From Burkholderiales bacterium (GTDB lineage: Bacteria; Pseudomonadota; Gammaproteobacteria; Burkholderiales; Burkholderiaceae_E), in assembly GCA_027487815.1 (NCBI GenBank), contig JAIYCW010000078.1, positions 41,461 through 105,460 of the forward strand: a stretch of 64,000 nt of DNA. Reading direction: 5' to 3'. This document shows, in pieces, positions 10,376 to 18,680 of this stretch (position 1 is the first letter of the stretch; the number at the start of each line of letters is the position of its first letter). The notes beneath the pieces are model-generated. The model did no database searches. It saw only the letters and a program-made list of their open reading frames with translations, and was not told the origin of the DNA. The position numbers and the translations under genes were made by a program.

Positions 10376-11098
10376 ATGGATGCAGCCATCAAGCAGCAGC
10401 TTATGCAGGTGAGCACAGCAACGCTTTGTACCGTGCTCTATAAGCGTGGCCTGCGCAATCAGTTCATTCAGGATGTGCGGCCAGTGAATCCTGCGCGTAT
10501 GCCAGCGCTGCCAAACATGGTCGGGCCTGCTTTCACCTTGCGTTATATCCCGGCGCGAGAAGATCTCAATCCGGTCAGCGTATTTCAGGACCGGCAACAT
10601 CCGCAGCGCCAGGCCGTGGAGCAATGTCCGCCGGGCGCGGTGTTGGTGATGGATAGCCGGAAAGATGCGCGCGCGGCCTCAGCAGGCTCGATTCTGGTAA
10701 CACGCTTGATGGTGCGCGGTGTGGCGGGGGTGGTGACCGATGGCGGGTTTCGTGATTCACCTGAAATCGGCGCGATGGCGATTCCTGCCTATCATCAGCG
10801 ACCCAGTGCTCCAACCAACATTACCCTGCATCAGGCGCTCGACATCAATGCGCCGATTGGTTGCGGCGATGTTGCGGTATGGCCTGGCGATATTGTGGTG
10901 GGCGATGCTGAAGGGGTGGTGGTAGTGCCGCAGCATTTGGCTGCAGAAGTCGCGCTTGAAGCCGTCGAGATGACAGCTTTCGAGGATTTTGTGACGGAGC
11001 GAGTCCGCCAGGGCCAAAGTATCCTGGGGCTCTATCCCGCCACCGAAGCATCTGCCCGCGATGACTTCGCGCAATGGCGGGCAAAACACAATCGATAG
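10376..11098 (+). CDS. RraA-fold protein, possible 2-oxo acid aldolase
   Basis: 240 residues. Members of this fold include the RNase E regulator RraA and class II HMG/CHA aldolases. GGFRD carries the Arg-Asp pair of the aldolase site, and PGDIVVGDAEGVVVVP is the C-terminal signature. The ATG follows the dehydratase stop by one base, so the two are almost certainly translated together. Coupled to a sugar-acid dehydratase, an aldolase or decarboxylase acting on the 2-keto-3-deoxy product is more plausible than RNase regulation; that is inference. The frame continues upstream inside the dehydratase gene, which I ignored. Confidence 0.8.
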   Translation: MDAAIKQQLMQVSTATLCTVLYKRGLRNQFIQDVRPVNPARMPALPNMVGPAFTLRYIPAREDLNPVSVFQDRQHPQRQAVEQCPPGAVLVMDSRKDARAASAGSILVTRLMVRGVAGVVTDGGFRDSPEIGAMAIPAYHQRPSAPTNITLHQALDINAPIGCGDVAVWPGDIVVGDAEGVVVVPQHLAAEVALEAVEMTAFEDFVTERVRQGQSILGLYPATEASARDDFAQWRAKHNR

Positions 11099-11125
11099 AT
11101 CAGCTGCCTTAGCGCGGCAAAATAC

Positions 11126-12133
11126 TTACTCGGCTTTGATTCCTGCGGTCTTAATCACCTTGGACCACAGATCGATCTCGTCCTTCACAAACTTTGTGTA
11201 ATGCGTCGCGCCTGAAGGCGGAACGACAAAACCGACCGACTCCATTCGCTGCTTGATCTCAGGCATAGCCATGATGCGTTTCATCGCTGCCTCGATCTTG
11301 TCCACTACCGGTTGCGGAGTACCACGCACCGCCGAAAGTCCCGACCAGCTCAAAGCCTCATAACCTTGCAATCCCGACTCTGCAATTGTCGGCACATCGG
11401 GAAACAGTGGATTACGCTCCTTGCTGGTCACGGCGAGGGCACGCAGCTTGCCGGCCCGCACATGCGGCAAGGCGGCATCCTGATTGATGAAGATCATCGG
11501 AATCTGGTTACCCAGCAGATCGGTCATCATCGGGCCGCCGCCCCGGTAGGGGATTCCCACCATGAAAAACCCATTGCACGATTTCACCCCGGGCGGGCAC
11601 TGACTTGCCACTTGCTTGAGAAGCTCCATGGCCATATGCCCGGATGCTGCGTGGGTGTAGCCGTAGTTGAGTTTGCCTGGGTTCTTGCGCACCCACTCCA
11701 CCATTTCCCGAAAGGACTTGAACGGCACATCGGGATGTACTACCAGCACATTCGGGCCCGAATGAATCTGGCTGATATGCATGAAATCCTTGACACTATC
11801 GTAGGCGAGTTTTGGGTCCAGGCCATGCGCCACTGCATTCGAGCCTACGCCTGTGAGCAACAAGGTATAGCCATCAGGTGTTGCCTTGGCGGCCCGCGCA
11901 GAGCCAATGGTGCCACCTGCGCCACCAAGATTCTCCACCAGCACGGGCTGACCCAGCTCCTTGGCCAAAGGGGCAGCAACCATACGTGCCATCACATCGC
12001 TGGTTCCGCCTGGCGGGAAGGGCACGATGATGCGAACGGGTTTGTTCGGATAGGTTTCATCCGCGAGGCTGGGGGCGCACAGCATTGCACCAACACTCAT
12101 CACGGCAAGGGCAAGCAAAGGGCGTCGTTGCAT
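11126..12133 (-). CDS. Bug-family (TctC-like) periplasmic solute-binding protein
   Basis: 335 residues. Sec signal peptide (MQRRPLLALAVMSVGAMLCA, cleavage near ADE) followed by YPNKPVRIIVPFPPGGTSD, the Bug hallmark, then GGAGGTIGSARAAKATPDGYTLL. Bug proteins capture carboxylates and deliver them to tripartite tricarboxylate transporters. No TctA/TctB membrane genes are nearby, as is common for expanded Bug families. It converges on the RraA gene with a 27-base gap, so it belongs to another transcript, but the shared theme suggests the ligand is a sugar acid or dicarboxylate. Confidence 0.92.
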   Translation of the reverse strand: MQRRPLLALAVMSVGAMLCAPSLADETYPNKPVRIIVPFPPGGTSDVMARMVAAPLAKELGQPVLVENLGGAGGTIGSARAAKATPDGYTLLLTGVGSNAVAHGLDPKLAYDSVKDFMHISQIHSGPNVLVVHPDVPFKSFREMVEWVRKNPGKLNYGYTHAASGHMAMELLKQVASQCPPGVKSCNGFFMVGIPYRGGGPMMTDLLGNQIPMIFINQDAALPHVRAGKLRALAVTSKERNPLFPDVPTIAESGLQGYEALSWSGLSAVRGTPQPVVDKIEAAMKRIMAMPEIKQRMESVGFVVPPSGATHYTKFVKDEIDLWSKVIKTAGIKAE

Positions 12134-12328
12134 GGTCCGGTCTCCTTTTGTTTTGGGGCTTTTATTCGAATACAGGGAACAGCCCGCTACCCGCTAGCCT
12201 AGCGTAATCCCAGGCCACGCGCGAGCTAGCGGGATACTGGTTCCGGAAAGATGTGGCGATCTCAGCTCACGTCAATCGTGAGGCTTTATCAGGCGGAGTA
12301 TCATCCGAGCCGTTATCTTGGAGCTCCA

Positions 12329-12856
12329 ATGAAAGTGTCTTCTAAAACCCTCTCGGTGAAGTTGCTCGCGGCGATGTTTGGCCTATCGGCCGGGCTTGCT
12401 GTTCAGGCTCAGTCCACCGGTGCTTCGCCAAATACCACCGGCCCTTGGAGCAATGGGCGATGGATGTTGCAAACGAGCCTTTACACCACCCATTTCAGCC
12501 CTAACCCAGAGCATGTCAATCGCCAAAATCTGATTAACCTCGAGTATTGGCGCCAGGACCAATGGCTGGTGGGTGGGGCAATTTTTCGTAACTCCTTCGG
12601 GCAGCCTTCGCAATACATCTATTTGGGCAAGTATTGGCGGCCCTTTGATTTTTCGCAAAACATTCACCTCAAACTTACCGGTGGATTGCTGCATGGCTAC
12701 AAGGATCAGTACCGTGACAAGATCCCATTCAACCAGGCCGGTGTGGCGCCGGCAATCCTGCCTTCGATCGGGTACTCAACCAAGCGTTTGAATGCCGAGA
12801 TGATCCTCTTTGGCACCTCTGGTCTCATGCTCACGGCAGGCGTGTTTTTCGACTAA
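12329..12856 (+). CDS. Conserved exported PagP-like beta-barrel protein
   Basis: 175 residues with a signal peptide (KLLAAMFGLSAGLAVQAQS). The mature part alternates aromatic and polar residues (RWMLQTSLYTTHFSPNPEH, QPSQYIYLGKYWRPFDF, GLMLTAGVFF) and ends in Phe-Asp, consistent with a small outer-membrane barrel. Similar Burkholderiales proteins are often annotated as sn-glycerol-3-phosphate transporter, a label I consider unsupported. ATG 12329 gives a proper signal peptide; the upstream in-frame start adds 26 residues that would spoil it. It stands alone, with 132 bases before the next gene. Confidence 0.7.
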   Translation: MKVSSKTLSVKLLAAMFGLSAGLAVQAQSTGASPNTTGPWSNGRWMLQTSLYTTHFSPNPEHVNRQNLINLEYWRQDQWLVGGAIFRNSFGQPSQYIYLGKYWRPFDFSQNIHLKLTGGLLHGYKDQYRDKIPFNQAGVAPAILPSIGYSTKRLNAEMILFGTSGLMLTAGVFFD

Positions 12857-12879
12857 TTACGGGTGTATCTATGCGACTG

Positions 12880-12906
12880 GCGCAGTGAAACAACACTGCG
12901 CAGTGG
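12880..12906. repeat. Inverted repeat downstream of the barrel gene
   Basis: GCGCAGTG (12880-12887) and CACTGCGC (12894-12901) are perfect complements around AAACAA. The right arm continues into the palindrome CACTGCGCAGTG (12894-12905). No T run follows directly, so it is either a weak terminator or a protein-binding site upstream of the SWIB gene. Confidence 0.5.
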
Positions 12907-12989
12907 AATAGATAAAATTTTTGTTGTTCTCCTGCGCAACTCTTGTCATCCTTGCGCTGTTCTTACCCTGGCTACACTGAGGAGTCATC

Positions 12990-13439
12990 ATGGCCACTGC
13001 CAAAAAGCCTGCCGCTAAAAAACCTGCTGCCAAAAAAGCTGCAGCCCCCGCCAAAAAGCCCGCAGCCAAAAAAGCTGCAGCCCCGGCAAAGACACCAGCT
13101 GCTAAGCCCGCTGCTAAAAAAGCAGCAGCTCCAGCCGCCAAAAAGCCGGCTGCCAAGAAAGCAGCCCCTGCTGCGAAAAAGCCGGCTGCTCGCAAGCCCA
13201 ATGCTGCATTCATGAAGGCGCTGACTCCAAGCAAGGCCTTGGCCGCGGTGATTGGCGATAAAGCTGTGCCGCGCACGGAAGTCGTCAAGAAAATCTGGGA
13301 ATACATCAAGAAGTTCAAGCTTCAAGATGCCGTCAACAAGCGCATGATCAATGCTGACGAAAAGCTCAAGGCCGTGTTTGGCAAAGCGCAAGTCACGATG
13401 TTTGAAATGACCAAGCTGGTGAACAAGCACCTCAGCTGA
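12990..13439 (+). CDS. Histone H1-like Ala/Lys/Pro tail fused to a SWIB/MDM2 domain
   Basis: 149 residues. Residues 1 to about 70 are a low-complexity run of AKKPAAK/AKKAAAP units resembling eukaryotic H1 tails and bacterial DNA-binding tails such as AlgP. Residues 75-149 (ALTPSKALAAVIGDKAVPRT to FEMTKLVNKHLS) form a SWIB domain. Bacterial SWIB proteins are found in Chlamydiae and Burkholderiales and are thought to affect nucleoid structure. GAGG sits 9 bases before the ATG. A good terminator follows at 13489. The role is inferred from composition and domain. Confidence 0.88.
   Translation: MATAKKPAAKKPAAKKAAAPAKKPAAKKAAAPAKTPAAKPAAKKAAAPAAKKPAAKKAAPAAKKPAARKPNAAFMKALTPSKALAAVIGDKAVPRTEVVKKIWEYIKKFKLQDAVNKRMINADEKLKAVFGKAQVTMFEMTKLVNKHLS
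12993..13200 (+). repeat. Degenerate tandem repeats encoding the AKKPAAK tail
   Basis: Short imperfect units built on GCCAAAAAGCC/GCTGCAGCC recur through the 5' half of the SWIB gene, with A-runs of five to six bases. Such tracts vary in copy number between strains by slippage; here the frame stays intact. Confidence 0.7.
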
Positions 13440-13488
13440 CCCGTGGCGAGCCGCCTGCGAGCCAGGCGATGTTCGTAAACCACCAAAG

Positions 13489-13514
13489 ACGCCACCTTGC
13501 CGGTGGCGTTTTTG
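13489..13514 (+). terminator. Intrinsic terminator after the SWIB gene
   Basis: ACGCCACC (13489-13496) pairs with GGTGGCGT (13502-13509) around a five-base loop, followed by a T-rich tail. It lies between the SWIB gene and the convergent LysR gene. Confidence 0.85.
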
Positions 13515-13523
13515 TTTGCCGCG

Positions 13524-14429
13524 TTAGTGCGATGACGATGCAAAAGCCGGCAGGTGGATTTTCATGAAGTCTATGAATGAACGGACGCGAAGAGCCAAAT
13601 GTTTGCGGCGCGCAAACACTGCGAAAATACTGTTGTCGTGTACCGCATAGTTTTGCAAAACGCTGACCAAGCGCTGCGCCTGGAGGTCTTCATTGACCTC
13701 CCATTCACTTCTCCAGGCCAAGCCCAGGCCTTGCAGTGCCCAAGCGTGGAGCACCGCCCCGTCGTTGCATTCGAGCGCTCCTCCGACCCGAACAGCTTGT
13801 TGTTGGCCGTCAATGTCGAAAAGCCAGCCGCGAGCTTGATTCCCGGCGCTACCAAAGGTGAGGCAACTATGGCGGGTGAGCTCCGAGGGATGGTTGGGCG
13901 TGCCCGCGCGTTGCAGATACAGGGGAGAGGCCACCACCATTCTGCGGTTTTCGGCCAAGCGGACTCCAATCAGGCTGGAGTCATCGAGATGACCAATGCG
14001 GATCGCAATATCAAATCTTTCATTGACGATATCCACCAAGCGATCTGACAGATCGAGTGTGATGGTGATATCCGGAAATTGTTGAAGGTAAAGCGGCACC
14101 AAGGGGGCGATGTGCTTGCGCCCAAATCCGGCGGGGGCCGTAATCCGCAGGTGCCCGCTTGGAGACTGGCCGCCGAGAGACACTGATGCTTCTGCGTTTT
14201 GAAGGTCTGTGATCAAGCGCTGGCAATCTTCCAGGAATGTGGTTCCCTCCAAAGTCAGGCTGATACGTCGGGTGGTGCGGATCAACAGGCGCACGCCGAG
14301 CCGCTCTTCCAGCGCATCCAATCGACGTCCAATAATGGCGGCGGCAACGCCTTCCTGTTTGGCCGCTGCAGACAGGCTGCCGCGGGCCGCCACAGCAATG
14401 AAGGTTTCGAGTTGTTTGAGTCGATCCAT
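13524..14429 (-). CDS. LysR-family transcriptional regulator
   Basis: 301 residues. The N-terminal winged helix-turn-helix (MDRLKQLETFIAVAARGSLS, then RLDALEERLGVRLLIRTTRR) is followed by a periplasmic-binding-like effector domain starting at SGHLRITAPAGFGRKHIAPL. The sequence resembles the AaeR/DsdC-like group often annotated simply as LysR. ATG 14429 was chosen over an upstream in-frame start because it begins the conserved helix. It is divergent from the GGDEF-EAL gene (184-base gap) and convergent with the SWIB gene. Its target is not evident; LysR regulators often control a divergent neighbour. Confidence 0.92.
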   Translation of the reverse strand: MDRLKQLETFIAVAARGSLSAAAKQEGVAAAIIGRRLDALEERLGVRLLIRTTRRISLTLEGTTFLEDCQRLITDLQNAEASVSLGGQSPSGHLRITAPAGFGRKHIAPLVPLYLQQFPDITITLDLSDRLVDIVNERFDIAIRIGHLDDSSLIGVRLAENRRMVVASPLYLQRAGTPNHPSELTRHSCLTFGSAGNQARGWLFDIDGQQQAVRVGGALECNDGAVLHAWALQGLGLAWRSEWEVNEDLQAQRLVSVLQNYAVHDNSIFAVFARRKHLALRVRSFIDFMKIHLPAFASSSH

Positions 14430-14613
14430 CCCGGAAGAATACCGCTTGTTCAGGATGCTTAACGGCGATTGTCGGTGCAAGTTCTTGCCCGGTTTGCTAG
14501 TGAGTCGCGTCAGCTGTGGTTGCCAACGCTCGATCGCCTGCCATTTGATTCGTTCTGGGTGCCGCCGGTCAAAATTGTCGGCTTGAACTCACCCGTTCAT
14601 TTGACAATTCGGT

Positions 14614-16977
14614 ATGCAAATTCCCAACCGATGGGCTGTACCTGCCTGGACAGCCGCTTTGGCAGTTTTCCTTGTGACGGGTGCCGTATGGTGCGCCGCG
14701 CAGGTGCTTGACCATCAGCGGCAGCTGGCCAGCCGCGGTCAGCTAGATCTTGGCGAGCGTGTCATGGACGCCAAGCTGGCGTTATGGCGCGAAGAGGCGC
14801 TCACAGGCGCCGTTCAAACCTCACGCGATACGGTTTTGTTACGGGCGCTGCAAAGTGGTCATCGGGAAGCGCTGGAAGGCGCTTTGGCGGCGGGTATGCG
14901 CAAGGCAAGCGCTCAGCGGATCATTTGGTTTTCCTCACGGGGTGAAGGCAGGGTGGAGTTATTGGCCCCGGATGCCCGCGCCAAGGATGCGCCGTTGGGT
15001 GCACTGGCCCTGAAGCTGCTTCGGGAGTTGTCTGATGAGGCTTTGCGGCAGGGCAAAGCGCAGCAGGTCATTTATCAGGGCACCGAGCAGGTGTGGAGTG
15101 TAGGTGCAGCTCAGCTGCCAAATGAGGCAGGTGTCGTAGTACTGATGCTGGAGTTGCCCAAGCGAATTGAGCGGGAATCAGTGGCGCTGGGACTGGATCT
15201 GAGATTGACCGCCCGTGCCAAGGACAAGCCCGAGGATATGGCTTCGGGCGACACCCTGGTTCGAACCCTTTATGTGCCCGAAGCATCCACCCGAACGTTG
15301 GCAGTCGAGATTCGCCCCGCCTCAAAGCCGGTACAAGGGATCGACTATCCGGTGCTCGGAATTGCAGGATTGGTGCTGGGTGGGCTGGGGCTGGCTTACG
15401 GGTTGTGGTGGTCTTCGCAGCAACCCCTGCGCCAACTTGGTCGGGTAGTGCAGCAGTTAAGCTCCACTCCTGAGCGTTCAGCACGCCAACTCGAGATCTC
15501 TGATCCCGATCCCATATGGCAGGCATTAAGTTCGGCATTGGGCGGAGTGGTCGAGGTGCTGGGTAAGCGGGAGGCCCATTGGCGGCAACTTGCCCTGAAC
15601 GATCCCTTGACGACGCTTCCCAACGCGGCAATGCTCAGTGAGCGGCTGGGTAAAGTCATGCAGCAAGCGACCCGTGCGCAAAAACCGGTTTCCGTGCTGA
15701 GGATTGACCTGGAAGAGTTTCGTACTCTCAATGCGTCGTTTGGTTACGCGGCCGGCGATCAAATGCTCAGGGAAGTGGGCGAACGCATTCGCAGCCTGTT
15801 GCGAGGCGCAAATAGTCCGGCGCGCCATCGCACCGCCGATTTGTCTCAGGCCGACGCTGAGTGGCTTCAACCGGTGGTGGGGCGCCTTGGAGGCGATGAC
15901 TTCATTGCGCTGCTGCCCGATTGTGATGCCGATCAGGCTCAGCGGGTAGCTGCGCGCGTGATAGACGCGCTCGGACGCCCGTTCAGCATTGAGGGTCAGC
16001 AATACTGGGTCAAGACTCATGTGGGCGTGGCCAGCGCGCCTGAACATGCGCTGGATTCGATTCTCTTGTTGAGAGCCGCAGAAACAGCGCTTGCGAGTGC
16101 GCGTGCCGCGCAGCGCAGTGCGGTGGTTTATAACCTAGATCACGAAAAACAGCGTCAACAGCAGCTTTCCTTGCTTGCCGAGCTGCGCCAGGCCTTGCTT
16201 GGCAATGAACTGTTGCTGATGTATCAGCCCAAAGTGGACTTGAGTAATTCCGAGCGGTTGCGCGTGGAAGCTTTGCTGCGCTGGGAGCATCCGGAGCGAG
16301 GGTTGCAAAGTCCGGCAGAGTTTGTGCCTTTTGCCGAGCGTACCGGATTTATTGTCGAAGTTACGCGCTGGGTGATTGATCAGGCCTTGCGCCAGGTCAT
16401 GGCGTGGCGCAAGCAGGGTCTTGATGTTCAGATCGGGGTCAATCTTGCCGTGGCCGATGTGCGAAACGCTGATTTTCCTACCTACGTTATTGAACGCTTG
16501 CGCTTTTATCAACTGCCGCCAGATTGTCTGACAGTGGAAATCTCCGAGGCCGCTCTGGGCAGCGAACCCGAGCTGGTACGCAATTGTCTTCAAGTGCTTG
16601 ATCGTTATGGTGTGAAGCTCGCCATTGATGATTTCAGTGGAGGCGCATCGGCGCTTGCCTATCTCGATGACTTGCCTGTGAGCGTAGTCAAGATAGAGCG
16701 CGCACTCATCGCCGGAATGATGCTGGATGCGGCGCGCCAGACGCTTGTGAGAAGCAGTATTGAGTTTGCCCACCAGCGTGGTCTACAGGTGATGGCAGAA
16801 GGTGTTGAGAATGCGGCAACATTGCAGTTGCTTCGCGACTTCCAATGTGATTTTGCGCAGGGGTACTACTTTGGTAAGCCTCTGCCCGCCGATGCTTATC
16901 CGGCATGGGTGCAACATCAGGCACGCCGCTTTCAGGCGAGTTCAGGGAACTTTACCGAGCTTGCGGTAGGAATCTAG
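14614..16977 (+). CDS. Membrane GGDEF-EAL c-di-GMP enzyme with periplasmic sensor
   Basis: 787 residues. TM1 at about 11-31, a periplasmic region to about 243, TM2 at about 245-265, then GGDEF (about 325-510) and EAL (about 518-775). The GGDEF motif reads GGDDF (426-430). The residues before it contain an insertion of about 20 with no RxxD inhibitory site. The EAL domain keeps VEALLRWEHP, EISE, IDDFSGGASALAYL, a Lys in VVKIERAL and MAEGVEN, so the phosphodiesterase is probably active while the cyclase is uncertain. The last 26 bases overlap the convergent lipoprotein gene. Role: control of the motile/sessile switch through c-di-GMP. Confidence 0.93.
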   Translation: MQIPNRWAVPAWTAALAVFLVTGAVWCAAQVLDHQRQLASRGQLDLGERVMDAKLALWREEALTGAVQTSRDTVLLRALQSGHREALEGALAAGMRKASAQRIIWFSSRGEGRVELLAPDARAKDAPLGALALKLLRELSDEALRQGKAQQVIYQGTEQVWSVGAAQLPNEAGVVVLMLELPKRIERESVALGLDLRLTARAKDKPEDMASGDTLVRTLYVPEASTRTLAVEIRPASKPVQGIDYPVLGIAGLVLGGLGLAYGLWWSSQQPLRQLGRVVQQLSSTPERSARQLEISDPDPIWQALSSALGGVVEVLGKREAHWRQLALNDPLTTLPNAAMLSERLGKVMQQATRAQKPVSVLRIDLEEFRTLNASFGYAAGDQMLREVGERIRSLLRGANSPARHRTADLSQADAEWLQPVVGRLGGDDFIALLPDCDADQAQRVAARVIDALGRPFSIEGQQYWVKTHVGVASAPEHALDSILLLRAAETALASARAAQRSAVVYNLDHEKQRQQQLSLLAELRQALLGNELLLMYQPKVDLSNSERLRVEALLRWEHPERGLQSPAEFVPFAERTGFIVEVTRWVIDQALRQVMAWRKQGLDVQIGVNLAVADVRNADFPTYVIERLRFYQLPPDCLTVEISEAALGSEPELVRNCLQVLDRYGVKLAIDDFSGGASALAYLDDLPVSVVKIERALIAGMMLDAARQTLVRSSIEFAHQRGLQVMAEGVENAATLQLLRDFQCDFAQGYYFGKPLPADAYPAWVQHQARRFQASSGNFTELAVGI

Positions 16978-17452
16978 CCAAGAGCTCCCGAATATTGCCT
17001 TTGCGCTCGAAGCTCAAAGGTAGCGCCAAGGGACCCCAGGCGACGCTGCCTTTCAGCTGATAAAGTTGATCGCCCGACGAATTCTGGCGCAAGCTACGCA
17101 TCGAATCGGTGATCTTGCCAAACGGCACGCTCAACTTCATTGGCACCATACTGCTGCCCTGAGGCGGGATGGTAAAGCTACCGGTGGGGCCTTGGCCAAA
17201 AGCAACCGGCACCCCTAGCAACGCAAGCTCGAGCCGAAGGTTCGAAAGCGGTAGGGCTACAGCATTGGGATTCTTGAGATCAAGCTTAAGATCAAACACC
17301 ATCTCTTTCAGATCAAACCGACCCACCGACAGGTCGTTAAGACTGATCTCGGGAGCTTTCAGGTCAGATGGTGGCAGGACGGTCGCACAGCCCGCACTCA
17401 GCATAATCCACGGGCCAAGCGCTGAAGCTCTTAACGCTTGCCGTCGCATCAT
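16952..17452 (-). CDS. LEA type 2 / WHy-domain lipoprotein
   Basis: 166 residues. Signal peptide with lipobox LSAGC (Cys 22) followed by one LEA14-like beta-sandwich (FDLKLDLKNPNAVALPLSNL and a later IPPQGSS segment). LEA14 homologues are common small lipoproteins of unknown function in Burkholderiales and are linked to envelope or desiccation stress elsewhere. AAGGAG lies about nine bases before ATG 17452. The 3' end overlaps the convergent GGDEF-EAL gene by 26 bases. It is 31 bases downstream of the aminotransferase on the same strand and may share its transcript. Confidence 0.82.
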   Translation of the reverse strand: MMRRQALRASALGPWIMLSAGCATVLPPSDLKAPEISLNDLSVGRFDLKEMVFDLKLDLKNPNAVALPLSNLRLELALLGVPVAFGQGPTGSFTIPPQGSSMVPMKLSVPFGKITDSMRSLRQNSSGDQLYQLKGSVAWGPLALPLSFERKGNIRELLARFLPQAR

Positions 17453-17483
17453 CAGGGGGTTCTCCTTGACGGCATAGGCTGGG

Positions 17484-18680
17484 CTAGAGGCCCGCGAGAC
17501 GCTCTAGCGCCAGATCCAGTGTTTCATCACGCTTGGCGAAACAAAAGCGCACCACGCCATGCTCCACCGGAGTATCGTAAAACGCAGATAGCGGAATGGC
17601 AGCCACGCCAAGCTCGGTGGTGAGCCACTTTGCGAACTCGGCTTCGGGAAGGCTGGAGATCGCGCTGTAATCCACCAATTGAAAATAGGTGCCCTCACAG
17701 GGAAACAACTTGAAGCGCGTGCGCGCGAGGCCCGCACGGAAACGGTCGCGCTTTCGCTGATAGAACTGGGGCAGGCTCATGTAGGGCTCGGGGTCAGCCA
17801 GAAAGCTTGCAAGCCCATGCTGCATCGGTGTATTCACTGTGAACACATTAAATTGATGCACCTTGCGAAACTCAGCGCTCAGGGCTGCCGGAGCTGCGCA
17901 ATAAGCCATTTTCCAGCCGGTGACATGGAAGGTTTTGCCAAATGAAGACACGACAAAACTTCGTGCCGCAAGACCCGGATAGCGGCATGCCGATTGATGA
18001 GGGGCACTGTCAAACACCATGTGCTCATAGACTTCATCGCTGATCACGAGCAAATCATGTTCAAGCGCGATCGCCTGCAAGCGCAGCATATCCGCATCAT
18101 TGAGGATCATGCCGCTGGGATTGTGTGGGGAGTTCACCATGATCAGGCGCGATGCCGGCGTGATGGCCGCCTCGACTTGATCCCAGTCGATTCGAAACTG
18201 ATCAGTCATGGGTACAAGCACTGGGCTCGCGCCCGCCAAGAGGATGCCAGGCAAATAGGAGTCGTAAGCGGGCTCGATCACGATCACCTCATCGCCGCTC
18301 GAAACCGAGCACAGCAGCGCGGTGAGAATTGCCTGGGTGGCGCCTGCAGTGATCGTGATCTCACTGCCCGGGTCATAGTGCTGCCCATACAGCCGCGAAA
18401 TTTTTTCGCTCACGGCCTGGCGTAGCGCGGGCACCCCAGCCATCGGCGGATATTGATTGTGGCCCGCGTGCATGGCTTGCGCGACTTGGTCAATCAGCTT
18501 GGGATCACAACCAAAATCGGGAAACCCCTGGCCGAGATTGACCGCCTCATGCTCGCTCGCCAACGCAGACATGACGGTGAAGATAGTCGTTCCAACCTTG
18601 GGAAGCTTGCTGGCTATTGAGGGCTGGGAGTCTATTGCGGGTGGGGAAGCCACCGCGCTTGAGGGTAATGGTGCGTTCAT
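17484..18680 (-). CDS. Class I/II PLP aminotransferase, methionine/kynurenine type
   Basis: 398 residues. Cytoplasmic fold-type I aminotransferase. NLGQGFPDF, NSPHNPSG, the Asp-Glu-Val-Tyr motif in ISDEVYEHM and the PLP lysine in SSFGKTFHVTGWK match the YbdL/CCBL group, which transaminates methionine, glutamine or kynurenine with 2-oxo acids and works in methionine salvage. The start codon overlaps the PIN gene stop by four bases (ATGA), so the two are translationally coupled. Substrate choice cannot be read from sequence. Confidence 0.9.
   Translation of the reverse strand: MNAPLPSSAVASPPAIDSQPSIASKLPKVGTTIFTVMSALASEHEAVNLGQGFPDFGCDPKLIDQVAQAMHAGHNQYPPMAGVPALRQAVSEKISRLYGQHYDPGSEITITAGATQAILTALLCSVSSGDEVIVIEPAYDSYLPGILLAGASPVLVPMTDQFRIDWDQVEAAITPASRLIMVNSPHNPSGMILNDADMLRLQAIALEHDLLVISDEVYEHMVFDSAPHQSACRYPGLAARSFVVSSFGKTFHVTGWKMAYCAAPAALSAEFRKVHQFNVFTVNTPMQHGLASFLADPEPYMSLPQFYQRKRDRFRAGLARTRFKLFPCEGTYFQLVDYSAISSLPEAEFAKWLTTELGVAAIPLSAFYDTPVEHGVVRFCFAKRDETLDLALERLAGL

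Noticed and set aside
12251..12856. Glycerol-3-phosphate transporter annotation for the barrel protein
   Set aside because: At 175 residues with a signal peptide and beta-strand pattern it cannot be an MFS or ABC permease.
14601..14606. Perfect TTGACA just before the GGDEF-EAL gene
   Set aside because: It is only eight bases before the start codon and no -10 box follows at proper distance outside the gene.
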